From the NCBI GenBank assembly GCA_025345505.1, contig JANVCC010000049.1, positions 6,512,588 to 6,576,587 of the forward strand: DNA of 64,000 nt. The letters are read 5' to 3'. This DNA comes from Todiramphus chloris collaris (Eukaryota; Chordata; Aves; Coraciiformes; Alcedinidae). The notes under the pieces are model-generated. The model ran no database searches, was not told the origin of the DNA, and saw only the letters and a program-made list of their open reading frames with translations. Positions 25,111-37,862 of this stretch are shown in pieces. Made by a program: the position numbers and the translations under genes. The stretch's first letter is position 1; every line of letters begins with the position of its first letter.

Positions 25111-26776
25111 ATGGAAACTACTGATCAGATTCTTTCGATGTTACCATATCCATGTGTGTCGCAGCGAAAACCACTTCCTTTGTTCATGCACTTGTCTGGT
25201 AACTTTCAGGTAACTATGTGAAAAACACCATGGAAAATAATCCCACTTCCACTTTGTATTAGAAAGAACGGTGCAGATTGGAGGAGTAAAATCAAGAAAG
25301 GAGTAGGAGAAGCTGAGCAGCCCCTGAAAAGCTTCCAACTAGTTCAGTTCCAACTGAAAATTGTATCTGATTGCAACCATGGTGTGACCTCTTGGCTGCA
25401 AAAGACAGGTCTTGTGACCCAGCTCAGCTGTCCTGGGTTTGGTGCGAGCACTGAGTTACCCTGAGAATAATGAATTAGTAGGTGTTCTAGCAAAAGACAG
25501 CAGAGGCCAAAAACATACAGTTGTTTTCCTTCTGTTGCTAAGTGGCACAGAAGTCAATGTGAGCTGTTGCCATTTTTGTGTGCTGTGGGACTTCAGAACT
25601 GAGCTGAGACCGTCTCAGGCTCTGAAAACTGCCATGTCTCCTTGCATGGAATGGAAGGTGGCTGGGTAGACCATGGGGAGCCAGCCTGGACCCACACGAG
25701 CTCATCCTCCTATGGAGTCAGTCCAGGAAGGAGCCCACTGAAGCTTTACGTAGTGAGTAGTTATACTAATTGTTTGCTATCAAATTAGTGCCGTTGCTTG
25801 TATCTGTTCTTATGTGATTCTACTTTTGAATTGTTTGAATGCCAAAAGGATGCCTTTATAATTAGAACACTTCTGAATTCAATGTGGGATCTGAAATTCT
25901 TGCTAGCTTCTTATTTTTTGTGCTATCACAAACAGTAAAGATTCCCGAAGCTGGAGGAGGTCAGCAATTTTATTTCAAGTTTGTAAGGGAGTCCAGGATC
26001 CCATTTACCTTTGCACTTTTTCACCTGATGTGTTGTGTTCTCCTCTGCAAACACAGTGGCCTAAGCATTTGCAGTCTGTGTGATGAGCTCCTCAGCTGTA
26101 CTTAGAAATCTTGGCCTGTGTCTTAATTTAACAGCTAGTAAGAAATAAGTACCCATTACTTATCTGAGGAGTAAATGGACAGTGTGCCATTTTGTGGGGT
26201 AGATTTATGGGTGTTGTCTATAAATGGAATGTAAATGCAGTCAGTAATCCGCACACGGAGAACTTGCAAACTAGTGTCTTAAATAGCCAACTTTTCAGCT
26301 CACGTAAATTGGCTTCACTCTACTGCGTCTTGTAACTCCACTAAATGTGAGTCCTTTTAGTCAACGGAACTAATCTAGTTTACTTCAGTCCAGGGTCTAA
26401 TCCACAATTAAGACTGGGTTTACAGTAAAGGTTTTCTCAAAGTGAAGTTCTCGTATTGAGTTTGAGATGATCAAAATTTTCCCCTGTCTGCTTCTTGGTT
26501 CCTTAATCCCCAATTAATTTTTAGATCTAAACGTACATATGATTTTACAGAGAACTTTCAAAGAACACTCTGAGTCACACCAATCAGTTCTGAAGCACAA
26601 AATACCCCTTGGTTGACATTCTGAGATCATGAGCTCTGGTTATGTGTATTTCACTGTTCACATGGTAACAGAATCAAAAGAAAATCATAATGAAACACAA
26701 TGGTTGGATTCAGAAATAGGTTACAAAAAACATTCTTTTGAGCAGTCTTAACAATGGAAAAGAGATAATTTACATT

Positions 26777-26850
26777 GGGCCAAATTCATCCTCGTTGCCG
26801 TGCCAATTAGCTCACTGAAGTTGTGCCTTGAAATAACTCAATAATTACAT
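26777..26850. mobile_element. MITE-like relic, one arm
   Basis: GGGCCAAATTCATCCTCG, followed by a decayed body ending near GAAATAACTCAATAATTAC, resembles one arm of the GGGCCAAATTC(T/A)-type palindromic elements of archosaurs and turtles. Only one arm is clear. The identification is by memory of the family's ends. Confidence 0.35.
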
Positions 26851-27970
26851 AAAATTCTGTCAGTTAGACTTGTGCCACCCCCACCCTCCCTCCAATGCTA
26901 ACCTGAAAGAAATTTGGCTGAGAAAAATCAGGAGTCGGTATTTTTGTTAACTCTTAGGATGTCCTCATTTTTAAAATCATTAAATATTTAATGGAAATTT
27001 GCATTAGAAATTGATACTGAAGCTGGATTTATCAGAAAAGATGAGCCTCTGATGGTTTAAAACAGAAACAGCTTCTGTATAAACATGAGAAGAAAGGGAC
27101 GAAAAAGGCTTAATTCTGTAGCTCTAAGCTGTCCTTTGTCTTAAAAGGTAAGAAAAGAATTACCATGGAAACGTGCTCACTCATGTCTTTTCATAGAAAA
27201 AGAGTTTGACTTAATTACTATGAACTTGTACTATCTTATCTTAAATAATATTCCAGGTCTTTTTCCCAAGCAGTGTATTTATATGTCAGAAAGAACTGAG
27301 GAAAATACTATCAGAAGGGAAATAAGCATTGTCTGTGTTTAAATCATAGCTCTCCCTCTGTAGCAAACATTTTTATTACTGTTGTGAAATTCACACCTCT
27401 CAGGAGGAAACCTTCTTATAGAATCTGCTGCTTTCTTTCAGCTCCTATACGTGTATGTAAGCAACTGTAGCAAATCTCTTTTAACTCACAACAATAAAGA
27501 ACAGTAATTGCACACTTTAAATTAAAATTACAAGAACGTTTCTTCCTTTTCTGGAGGGAAGCTTCTTCTATGGGCCACTTTCCAGAACTAAATGCCTGAT
27601 TCTCAGAAGAGAAAAGCACCGTCTCTTTCAGATTTAGAGACCACAACAGCCAACACATGGGAGACAGCAAAGAGCTCTGAGCACTCTGTTGTTTCATTCT
27701 TCCTGGTGTTCACTCTGTACCATCAGCTCAGGTGCTAATGAAATATTGGAAGACCGTGGTTCTGTGAATTTATACCTGCAGGTCTTGGGCCCAGCTTTGA
27801 GGAGGGTTTGCTCCTGACACTCTCATGCCATGAATCACACTGCTGTTCACTGTGCTTCTGAGGCTCCGCTCCTATTGCTCCCTCTCCTCGCCTCAAGTTG
27901 GTCATCACTCTTGGGGAAAATAAGATCCTACAGCGGTTAGAAGGTGAAAATTTCATCTAAGATAACTTAC

Positions 27971-28050
27971 CTGAGCCAGTGAGACCTGCACTGTGCTCCC
28001 ACATGATTGCTGCATCCGAGTACCTGGCAGTCTTATCCAACTCAGCAGTC
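27971..28050 (-). other. Exon-like segment (80 nt) with good splice sites
   Basis: On the minus strand the segment is preceded by ATTCCACTTTCCAG, a good pyrimidine-rich acceptor, and followed by GTAAGTTATC after CTCAG, a near-consensus donor. Two of three frames are open throughout. One of them includes ELDKTARYSDAAIMWEHSAG, which reads like plausible protein, but I do not recognise it. No partner exon could be identified on either side, and cryptic pairs of this quality do occur by chance in 64 kb. It could be an exon of an unknown coding or long non-coding transcript, or a pseudo-exon. Confidence 0.2.
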
Positions 28051-28104
28051 CTGGAAAGTGGAATCGGTTCTCTGAGTGATACTTTGACAGTCTAACCCAC
28101 AGTG

Positions 28105-28180
28105 AGTGTATGAAACATCTTACATTTCACATCTAAAACAGTTCCTGTGTATCTCAAAGCACTGCACAGGTTTTTGGTAG
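28105..28180. mobile_element. Possible MIR-like SINE scrap
   Basis: GTATCTCAAAGCACTGCACAGG resembles the ATCTCAAAGC(A/G)CTTTACA word of amniote MIR-type SINEs. The surrounding sequence is too decayed to extend with confidence. Confidence 0.3.
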
Positions 28181-31100
28181 TGGAGCTTCAAAAATTTTTT
28201 TTCTAACTAGCTGGCCCCAGTACAAGTGGAGTCTGCATTACGGAGTGACGTAGGAGCAGAGTGTATCGTTATTTATCTCTGAGATAATCCTTGGTTTTCA
28301 TATCACATCTGTGAGGTTTCCAGTCTTCTTCTGCAGTTAGACTGCCAAGAATTATATCTGTGGGAGTTGCAGTTCCCTAGAAAAAAGGCAAACAGAGAAC
28401 TTTCAGTCTGAAGTAATTTAATTTAGCGGAGGAAAAACATTAGAAACCACCAGAAACAAATTTCCATGAATGGCCACAGGAAACATGTCTCTCCTGAAGC
28501 TCTCTACAGTAATTTTAGAACTAAATGGCTGATATCTTTGCACCCCCTAGAAATGTGTGAGACTTGGTAGTTTCAAGGCACTTATTTTTAGAACGATATA
28601 AACTCAGAGCAATAGTAGATGTATTTAGTTGTGCTTGGTTAACTCCTGTTTCCACCAACTTTTTGGTGCCTTTGCATTGTAACAGCAGTCAAAGTTTCTC
28701 AAATTAAATTAGAATCTACCAATATACTTAATGCAAGAAGATTTAGAGTGGTGTTATCTTCTGACTTAGTTTGGCCATGATTTTGCCCTGTGTTTCTCAG
28801 GGTGGAAAAGACAGTAAGACACACGGAGAGCATGGTGAATTTGAGTTGCATATAAGATAATTGGTTTAGTATGGGTTGAAATGCAAAACATTAATGCTTG
28901 AATGCACTACACAGGCAACGTGCTCCCCTGTATCACTCACATAAAGATAGTGATCTTTATGCACCAGGAAAGCTGATACAGCCCACTTTGACATCTGGGC
29001 ATCACAGCTGTGGAAGCTTCAACTTTCAACAATTTAATTCATCTGGTTTTAATAATACTTATACAAAGATCAGCTCCAACTTTACAGGGAAAAAAAATAA
29101 TTAATTCTGCATTTTCTGGTCTCTGCTAAGCTGTGTGTCATGAGTTCCTGTAATAACTAGCAGGGATTAGGTTAATAGCATTACAGCTGGAAGTGTTACT
29201 TCCGGCTTTGTGAGAGACCTGTTTACGATTTACAAGGTTGGAGTGATTAGCAGTGCAGATGCAGACTCCGCTGGTTACAAAAGCTTATGTTGCCTGGAAA
29301 GCATAGTGGATTCATTTTCTGGAAGAAAAAATACAGTATGTTACAGTAAAAAGAGCTGCTGGGTGTGGAGAATCTTGGGCTCGTTAAGGATCTATTCACA
29401 GAAGTGAAATACCCATTGTTAACATGCTGCCAGGATTCCCCCCCAGTAACAGGAACGCCACTTAGCTGCGTACATTCCAGAAAGTTATGAAATAAACTGG
29501 TTCTGAAGACACTGAAGTAGCAAATCCCTATAATGCACACAATGGCAGTAAGTCAGGTCTCTTCCAGGAGCAGAATTACATGGAAAAAAAAAAAATCTTC
29601 ATTAGGAGGCATGGCTAAGGGCTTGTAAGTCCCTACAGAATCTGGTTGGGTTTTATTTTGGAGAGTAACTGTGTCCATCCCTCACTTTCTCTAGTCCACT
29701 CTAGAAGGTACGTGATGATACCTTCTAACAGTGTAAAATGTGCACGGGTAAGTCTCAGTTTCCATTCAACTGTATCTTTACAGACATTTCTTGTTGTTTT
29801 GGATGTCTTTACATCTAAACTAGGCTTCCAGCTGTGTGGGGCCTTTTATCTAACATCTTGGTTAGATGCACCTTTCATGTGAAAATGGTGGCTTTAGAGA
29901 CCAGCATACAGGCAACTGAACTAATGCTGTCTTTTAGTGTTGCAAATCTAGACTTTTCTTATCTAAAACTTCGAATCAAAGTAAATAAAATAGGTGCATC
30001 ATTGAAGGCCTGATAATACAAAGAATAAATTCAGACAGTTTAATATTAATTTTCCTCCTTTAAATTGTTGACACCAGTGTCTGTGACATTACTAACCATC
30101 ATTTCCATCATGAAAATCTAACTAATGCAGTCCTTTCATTCTTGAGTTTTGTCAGCTCTGATAATCTCAGTTCAGCTTCTTTGCTCCTATAACTAATTTC
30201 CAAAGATCAACATTTACTCTTGGTATACTATAAAATGGAAAACTACTGAGTCATACTAACTGTTCTTCAAAGCATGAGAAGGAGTGCTTAGACTCTGACC
30301 ATGGTGGTGAAAAGCCCTATGTCTCATTTAATTCCTTTTCTGCTGCATTTTTCTTAAAGATATCTTACTAGCTACAGCTTTCTGTAGATAAACAGGCAAT
30401 GTGTTGGAAAATTTCACACTCAAAGTGAAGCTTACAAAATTTGCATTTGTCAAACTTTACAAGAAGGTGGAAAAATGGCACTCTGTACTCGGAACAAACT
30501 CAAGATGTAATTGCTTGTAAGCTAAACAGATACCAAATTCATTTGGTCATGAGCTGAATCATGCTTTGATTTTGCAGATTGTGCCCCAGAAAAGGACTAT
30601 GATACGATTTTCTGAGGGCTTAATACCGCCTGAAAAAAACTGATGGTATATGATGTGACTAATGAAATACCAAGAATCCTATATCATCTTTAGACATAAA
30701 GCCAGGCTGATTCTCCCCAGACTTCCATGCCTATCCAATATTTCGACAGCAGTCTAAAATGTTGTGGCACAGTCACAAGGACAGTTGTGCTAATGGCTTC
30801 AATCAGCCTGTCCTGCACACTAAATGTTTGCAAAATAAGTTGGGTCTTTCTGGAGAACTTCATTCTAAAGACTATCCTAAATTTGCCCTCTAAGATAGTA
30901 AAAGATTGCATTGCTTGGAAATTCAGGTTAGCTCTCCAGGAAGCTTCCTGTCACTGCTACTGGGAAGCTCCCATGCCAAATGGCAGCTGTGATTAAAAGC
31001 ATGCCAGTCAGTGACCCCTAGCTTGCTCTCATAGTACAAGACCTTAAAAATGCTTCAGTGAACCTCAGAGGAAATGCAGGTCGTAAGAGAGACTCTTTCA

Positions 31101-31313
31101 AATTTGCCTAGAGGAACTGAGTTATTAGGTTGTTTGGGTTGGGTTTTTTTTATTATTATTTTTTCCGTTCCCTTCAGAATGTATTTCTTCCTAGAAAAAA
31201 AGGGGAAAAAGACTGTGTTGTCCCAGGGAAAGGGGGCTATGGCATGAAGAAAGGGTAACAGGAGGTGAGGGGAATTACAAGCGCTTTTTGTTTGCTCATA
31301 TGTGTTTTAAGTG

Positions 31314-31485
31314 CTGTGTTGCTGATGCTTCTTATGCCATATGGTGGAACAGCTGATGGTTAAATGCTGATGCTGAAACATGATGCTGACACAGCAGATG
31401 CTAAAACATGGTTGTGGCAAAGATGATAGCAAAACACTGAAGGTGAAACACCAGTGCAGAAAATGTTGATGATAAAATAGAACCC
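31314..31485. repeat. Decayed minisatellite, about 15-bp unit
   Basis: Words close to GATGCTGAAACATGG recur: GCTGATGCTT, ACAGCTGATGG, AATGCTGATGCTGAAACA, TGATGCTGACACAG, CAGATGCTAAAACATGG, AGATGATAGCAAAACACTG, AGGTGAAACACCAG, ATGTTGATGATAAAAT. The array spans about 170 bases with no perfectly conserved unit, so it appears old. Confidence 0.65.
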
Positions 31486-33199
31486 TCTGATGTTCCTTTG
31501 TTAGAAATTATATTATATAACTGTAGCAGCCCAGATGATGTTTGGAAGGCCAGCCTAGATAGTTGCCAGATAGCTGCATGGGAAACTAAAAGAGCTGTCA
31601 GCTGGCTGTTAGTGGGAGATAGTGAGTAAAGTTTCTTGCCCTTTGCTCTAAAGGGAAGGACACAAACCATTTAGGAAGAAGCAGATCAGTTGTGGAACTT
31701 TCTTTCCACCTCTCACAGTCCATCCAGCAGAACCTTACATCAACTCTGTGCTGGTCTTAGAGACATGAGAGAGGTTGGCTGCAAACCAGCAGGTTTCCAG
31801 CTGGTCACAGCGGAATAATGAGGTCATCCAATGCACACACAATCTGTTTGCTTGCTTGTCTCCCTTAACATTTATGTATTTTTTATGGTTCTAAACATTT
31901 AGAACAAGAATTTTAAACATTTAGTTGCAACAAAATGTGGTCTGGTAAAAAGTCATTCTAGGGTGTGCTTGCCCAAGTTCTGCAAGATGGCTTTGACCTT
32001 AGCAGGTAAATGTTGTATTTTTTGTGAGGCACAGGAATGGCATTTTGTTTACCCAAGTACATGATGAGTTGTTCTAGAAAATTAAGGTAATTTAAAAAAC
32101 TGGGAGAGGGACAAATAACTTAAGTAACAATATAAAAGTTACAAGATGATGTATCTTTGGATATTAAATATTCTCCAGTCCAATGATCTGTGCCCTCAGA
32201 AAATCCAGGGTAAATTGATCAGCTCTTTGTCACCAGGAGCAGCTGGTCCTGTTTTCTGCAGACCAGATCTTGTTCTGCTTCTTGGCTTGTTAACACTATA
32301 TAGATTGAATTGTAGAATATAAAATATGTATTATTAGAATAGTTTTGAGACTTTTTAGCCATTTGCTTGGCAAAGGTCTCGTAGTATGCATGAGAAGGGG
32401 GATGGAGAAAGTCTGATCACTAGCATGCAATTGTTTGGAAAAGAGGGAAGGCATGATCAGCACTTCCTGCAGATACTAAAGGTATTCAACCCGTGAAATT
32501 TGATTAGAAGCCTTCAAATTGTGCGTTTCCTTTGAGAGTCCCGGCGTGTGTCTTGTTTGTTTGTTTGCAGCTTACTGTGTCCTCTAAAAAAGTGTGGGTA
32601 GGCAGCAGGGAGGGGGACTTGTTTCTGTCTGCGGTACCATCTGCTGCGGTTTGGTCAGACAAGCTCTGTGAACTCAAGCAGACCTGAGGGATGCTCCTGA
32701 GGTACAGAGAGGGCACAAAGAGATGATGAGGGATTTTGGTGGCAACTGATGAGAAGAGCAGAGAGAAGCCAGGACTCAGACGTGATACAAAGTGTGGGAA
32801 TCATTTACCTAACAGCTGATGATAAATAGTGTGGCTTTAAATACCTAAAGGTGTTGAGCTGTCTGTGAGGAACCAGCTGATGAGACACACAACCTATGGG
32901 AGATCTGCACCTTCTGAAAACCTGGTCCTTCAGATACTCTGTGACTTCTCAGCAGGCACAGAATGCCAGCACGTAGCTACACGTGTCCCTTCCCAGTAGT
33001 TTTCTGTCACCTGTGCATAGCTTGATGCAACAAAGGAAGTCACTGAATACTCGCTGTGATAAAAACACCACAGAAGGGAAGGCAGAGAGCTGACTTCAAA
33101 CTCCTTGATTCTGTTTTGTGCAGCAGATCTCTAGTTAAAAAGTAAGTTGTTCTAGTTCATTTTTAGATATTCAAAATCCTTCTGGGGATTTGTTTTCAG

Positions 33200-33297
33200 G
33201 AAAGGGACTCGGCAATTCTACCCCAGGCTCTGCCTCACCACACTTGGTCCAGAGAGGGATGTTTCCGGAGTAATTGCCAAGTTCCCTCACTGCAGAG
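33200..33297 (+). other. Exon-like segment (98 nt)
   Basis: It is preceded by TTTGTTTTCAG and followed by GTAAGC after CAGAG. Frames 1 and 2 are both open across the full 98 bases, so frame alone does not argue for coding. The composition is richer in G/C than the flanks. No companion exon is recognised. It could be a non-coding RNA exon or a cryptic pair. Confidence 0.15.
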
Positions 33298-36200
33298 GTA
33301 AGCAGGTTGGGCATCCCTGGGCTAGCTGTAACTGGTAGGGAATCAAATGCCAGCTGTGAGTAGCAGGAGCGCAGTTTTTACAGTCTGACACTCTTACCTG
33401 ATGAAGTAATGAAACCTACGAAATAATGTTGATGTTAGGATGGGGTTGATAGTAACAAAACAGAGGATTGAGCCTGGATCTTAACTCTGGACAAGCATGT
33501 GGGAAAGAAGACACTATCATAACTTTCCTCCAGAGAGAAACTTCCACAGTTGCACGTTAAAAAAATGTGAATGATTAATTAGTTATTTTACACTAAATAG
33601 TACAATTTAATTTTGGAGGGTGCTCACACCCAACGCATGTCTTTTCTGGTTCCACGCTTGCAATATTTTTCCTGGACTAAAGATTTGTTCGAAGTTCCCT
33701 GGGAGTTACTGTGGTGATGATTTGTTTGCTTGGTCAAAGTGACAAAAACATAAAAAAAAAATCATCACTATTGAATATGATCTAGAGTCTAACAACATTT
33801 AAGTCCAGAAAACCAGCTCCAGTATCCAGCCAGGTGTTGATAACTAGACAGAAGTGTCTGGCAGAGAGCCTAGGGGAAGGAACACGACTGTTGTCCCTGG
33901 GAAAGCTCATTCCAGTGTGAAAGCTTATGGTTACATCAGTTCCAAAAATATTTTTTAAAAGTAATTTGCACCCCAGTGATTTGGGAAGAGGTTCAGCGTT
34001 TGGTACCTAATAAAGATAGCTGGCATTGGAGGGGATGTTATTTTAATTATAACAATGTGGTGATGGCATTTTCAGGAAGGGATCCCGCAGAGTTCTGACT
34101 GCAGACATTTCTCTACTCACAGCATTTAAACAGCTGCCAAAGGGTTTTCATTAATAGGTTATTTGGATAGTGTATATGCAGGCTTATATGCTGGGCTATC
34201 ACTGCTTCACAGCCCTTCTCTCACTTTCTTGACTTTCTTGGAAAGATGAGCCAAGTAGATTTGGCCAGAACCAGCGCCTCAGATTAGAAGGCAAAAAAGC
34301 AGGCGGTGAGAGGCAGCCAGTATTGCAGCTCTGTACCAGAGCGCAGCGTGAGAACCACAGCCCTTGAGATCACCAGCTGCTCTAATCCCACTCCATGCGC
34401 AGAGCATTTACAGGACAGCTTTCAGTGTCTGCACATCCGAGCTGGCTGATGCAGTAAAAGCCCTTCTAAAGTTTGTAATGTAGCTATACTGAGAGACTAG
34501 GAAACGCCAGCCTCCAGCCCTCTAACTGCCCGTTATTTTTGGAAATCACACCATTTGTGACTTGCTGTCATTTATGGTGCTGCTGTTACTGATTGCCAGG
34601 GACCTTGCTGGCGGTTAGAACAGCTGAGGATCTTGCTCGAGGGTTGGTGCTGGGACCCAGCATTCCTCCGTACTGAGCTCGCGTAGTCTGGCAAGGTCTC
34701 ATCTCTCATGTATTGACGTACAGGAGGAGGAACTGTGTAGGAATCCTGGAGACAAATCCGTGGAAGGCGAGAATCAGGCCCAGCTACTCACACTTGCACA
34801 GTCACTTCTCCTAAGAACACATCTCTTATCGTGCTGCCTCAGAGCAGCTTGAGTAAGGAAAGAATTCAGGGAGTACCTGGGGCCCATCAGAGCTTGCAGC
34901 TATTCTCAGCTCAATTCAGCTATGCGCTCCCCTTGCTTAGAAGGTTTTGCAAAAGTATTACCATCCCAATCAGATTGTAGTGCTCTATTTTATATATATT
35001 AGAGTCTCTAACCAACAAATCTTTATGTGGGAAAAAAACCTGAAAATAACTCTGCGTAAATCATCATCAGTTTTTTTTATTATTCATTAAAGAAACATTA
35101 ATCATAAACCTCTTTGGTATTCATGTGGATGTAATATGTAGTTCCAAAGGAATTATGGATTAAAGGGGACTTAAGCTCAGAACACTCAGTTCTCTATGAA
35201 CATGCTGTGTTCATTATGTTAGATTTAGTGTGAACTATTTTCTTCAGTATTATTAGAAGGGAGTAATGGTTGAGTTTCACATTTATTTGAAAGTGATTAA
35301 AGTAAAATTTTCACCTTGAATAAAACAGCAGCAACATATTAACAATTTTTATCATGCCCACAAAAGAAATCTCTTCTCAAAAGAAGGGAAATAATCCTCT
35401 GAAATCTACCTGCAGCTGATGATATTAACCCATGTGAAATACCTATTTTCACCTCTATGGATATTTTTTCTTTAAACATTACACTATTGAGGTTGTTAAT
35501 ACGTCTGATACTCACATGCACCTAAAGGTAATGTTAGGATCACTACGTTCACTCTCCTGCTTCTGACTTCTAAAGGCCCTACATGCATGTTCTAAGACCC
35601 ATTACTGATGTAGAAACTAACTGGTTTATTGAACATTGCACGTCTGGCTTCATGTCTGCATACTCCTAATTAAAGATCACAAACTTCTTTACCAGCTGGA
35701 AACTTTGTAAAATGAGGTGTGGATTTTTTTGAGGACTTAATCCCATTTTTGTGTTTATAAACCAAAGGGCATCTTCTAGGCACTCATGTGAGTTTCGAGG
35801 TTTTATTAACAGAAGTAATTCAATGATGAGTACACCAGGTTGGATTCTGACCAACCTACCGTTTCACACCACAGTGCTACTAAGTACAAATTAGCTGTAG
35901 GCATGAGAGGTCTGATGATGAGAAATTAGTTTGTCTCAGGAACTGTAAAGTTCACAGTGGAGCTTGTTGCTGCCCCTGAACCTACCATGCAGTTAATAGC
36001 ATTTACTTGCTGAAACACTCACCTTCTCTGAAGGGCAGAAAGTCCTCCAGATGCCTGGAGGTTGGCTCATATTTCACCACTGAGCTTTTCCTGTTTGAAT
36101 GGAGATTTACCTTAAGACCTTTATGAGGTAGCATATAGGGACATATATTATCAGGCAGTGTATTTCTTTTCATTTTGTATTTAGTAAAGTGTGTGTAATC

Positions 36201-36348
36201 CTAATTAAGAAGTAAGTTAATCCTAATGTCAACTGGCATAAATCCTGTGAGGAGGAGTGTTTGCATTTATGAAGTTCCAGAATGTATTTGCTTGCCTTTG
36301 GTCTTTGTGTCGTCCTTGTTCGTGTGCAACCCAGTCTAAGGTCGGGAG

Positions 36349-36500
36349 AATCATGGAATCATAGAATGGCTTGGGTTAGAAGGGACATTTAAAGGTCACA
36401 TAGTCCAAGCCCTCCACCATGGGCAGGGATGTCTTTTACGAGATCAGGTTGCTCAAAGCTCCATTCGACCTCCTGACCTTGAACACCTTTGGAGAGTTGG
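36349..36500 (-). mobile_element. CR1 LINE, 3'-end fragment
   Basis: It starts AATCATGGAATCATAGAATGG, followed by CTTGGGTTAGAAGGGACATTTAAAGGTCA, TAGTCCAAGCCCTCCACCATGGGCAGGGA and GATCAGGTTGCTCAAAGC. This is the reverse complement of a CR1 3' end, with the family's terminal repeats at the left. It is 5'-truncated after about 150 bases, and no coding part is retained. Confidence 0.93.
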
Positions 36501-37744
36501 TTCACTGCCCTTACAAACACTCAGCTTGTTTGGTGGAGTGTCACAAGAAGTCCTGTACTTGTGTGGACATTGCTTAGACCCCTCACCTGTTCTTCTCTTC
36601 CACACCATACAACTTTTTTAAGTTCTTCAGTTGACTCTTGATGTTTGGGTTATTTTACTTCTATACATTCTGAAGTGCTGAAACTTCCAGCCACTATTCC
36701 TACCATCAGACATTTAAATTCCCTACCACAGCTGTGGTTCCATGTTCCAACTCAGCTTTGCACACCACTAAAACTAGGGTTTGGGTTTTTGTTAAAGAAA
36801 GAAGAAGAAGAAAAAAAAGACTTTAACAACTGCATTATTCAGAAATGGGAATAAAGTTGCAAAAAGGTAGAATTAACTCCAGTTACGAAGTTCCAAACAA
36901 TCCCTTCACCCTGTCCCCATGCCGTGGTCTGGGATGACAGGATCCCCTTTCAGCCTGGGTTTCTCCATGACAAGCACCTTCCCCACTGCCAGCCTTTCCT
37001 GATGGCTGCTCTGTGCTGCCCCCAAAATGATCACAGCCCCATTCCCCACAGAGGCTTTCTTGCAAGCATTTGCTGGCTGAGGACAGCGTTTGTTGCTGCA
37101 TAGGTGCCCTTATCACTGCGTATCACTGACTTCTGCTAATTGAGTTCAAAATGCACGGGGTTATTTTTCCGTCCTCTTCCCTCCTTCACACAACTGTCAG
37201 AAGACAATTGCACTTTTTTCTCGGAGAGATTTTAGGTTTGTTCTTTCATGTGTGGTTTTCTTAAGGTGCTCTGAGGGGTGGGGTTTTTGCATGGCTTTTT
37301 GAGGGTACAGGTGAGAAGAGACCTGCCCTTGGGAATGACTTGGGACATGGGATAGAGTGAGATCACCCTTAGGGGGAAAAGTGGTGGGAGCAACGGGGGA
37401 AATAAATCCCTTTCCCTGTCACTCTGTAGCACACTGAAACCTGGATTCTGTAAATATGCTTTTATGTAGAATAAAGATGTCTGTGTAAGGAAAGCTATAG
37501 CACTAAATACCTTCAAAGAGTGCCTTCTTTAGTCTGTAGAGAACCTTTATCTGCAGCCATCACAGGTCTCCTGCTACAAATCAACCCCTTTATCTCTTTT
37601 TGTAGGAAGCACGGTACAGTGGGGATGGAAGAGTTTCTGCCAGCTCGTATGGCACACGTCATTGTGTGTCTGAACCTCTCTCAGTTATTAATAATGAATT
37701 AATCTTTGCAACACAAATATAAGGGAAGTGGATAGTAGTGTCAT

Positions 37745-37862
37745 TTTGGGTTTAAAAAAATGAAGGAAGTGAGAGATGGTCATGATCGTACCGCACTAGA
37801 AACTGGAACCTGAACGTAGGTTTCCTGAGAGCCAATGCCTCAGCCAGCTTAAATACTTCACA
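37745..37862 (+). mobile_element. Possible MIR-like CORE-SINE relic
   Basis: The words GAAACTGGAACCTGAACGTAGG and TCCTGAGAGCCAATGCCTCAGCC resemble the family's GGATTCGAACCCAGGTCTCCTGA..CCAGTGCCTCAACC tail as I recall it. GAGAGATGGTCATGATCGTACC precedes them in the right order. Heavily diverged. Confidence 0.4.

Larger units (their letters stand above)
25111..36348. other. Long non-coding stretch with scattered repeat relics
   Basis: No gene is supported. It contains MITE-like (26777-26850) and MIR-like (28105-28180) scraps, a decayed minisatellite (31314-31485), and two exon-like segments at 27971-28050 (-) and 33200-33297 (+). The segment 34250-34850 is moderately richer in G/C with scattered CpG. 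The rest is A/T-rich single-copy DNA. Confidence 0.6.
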
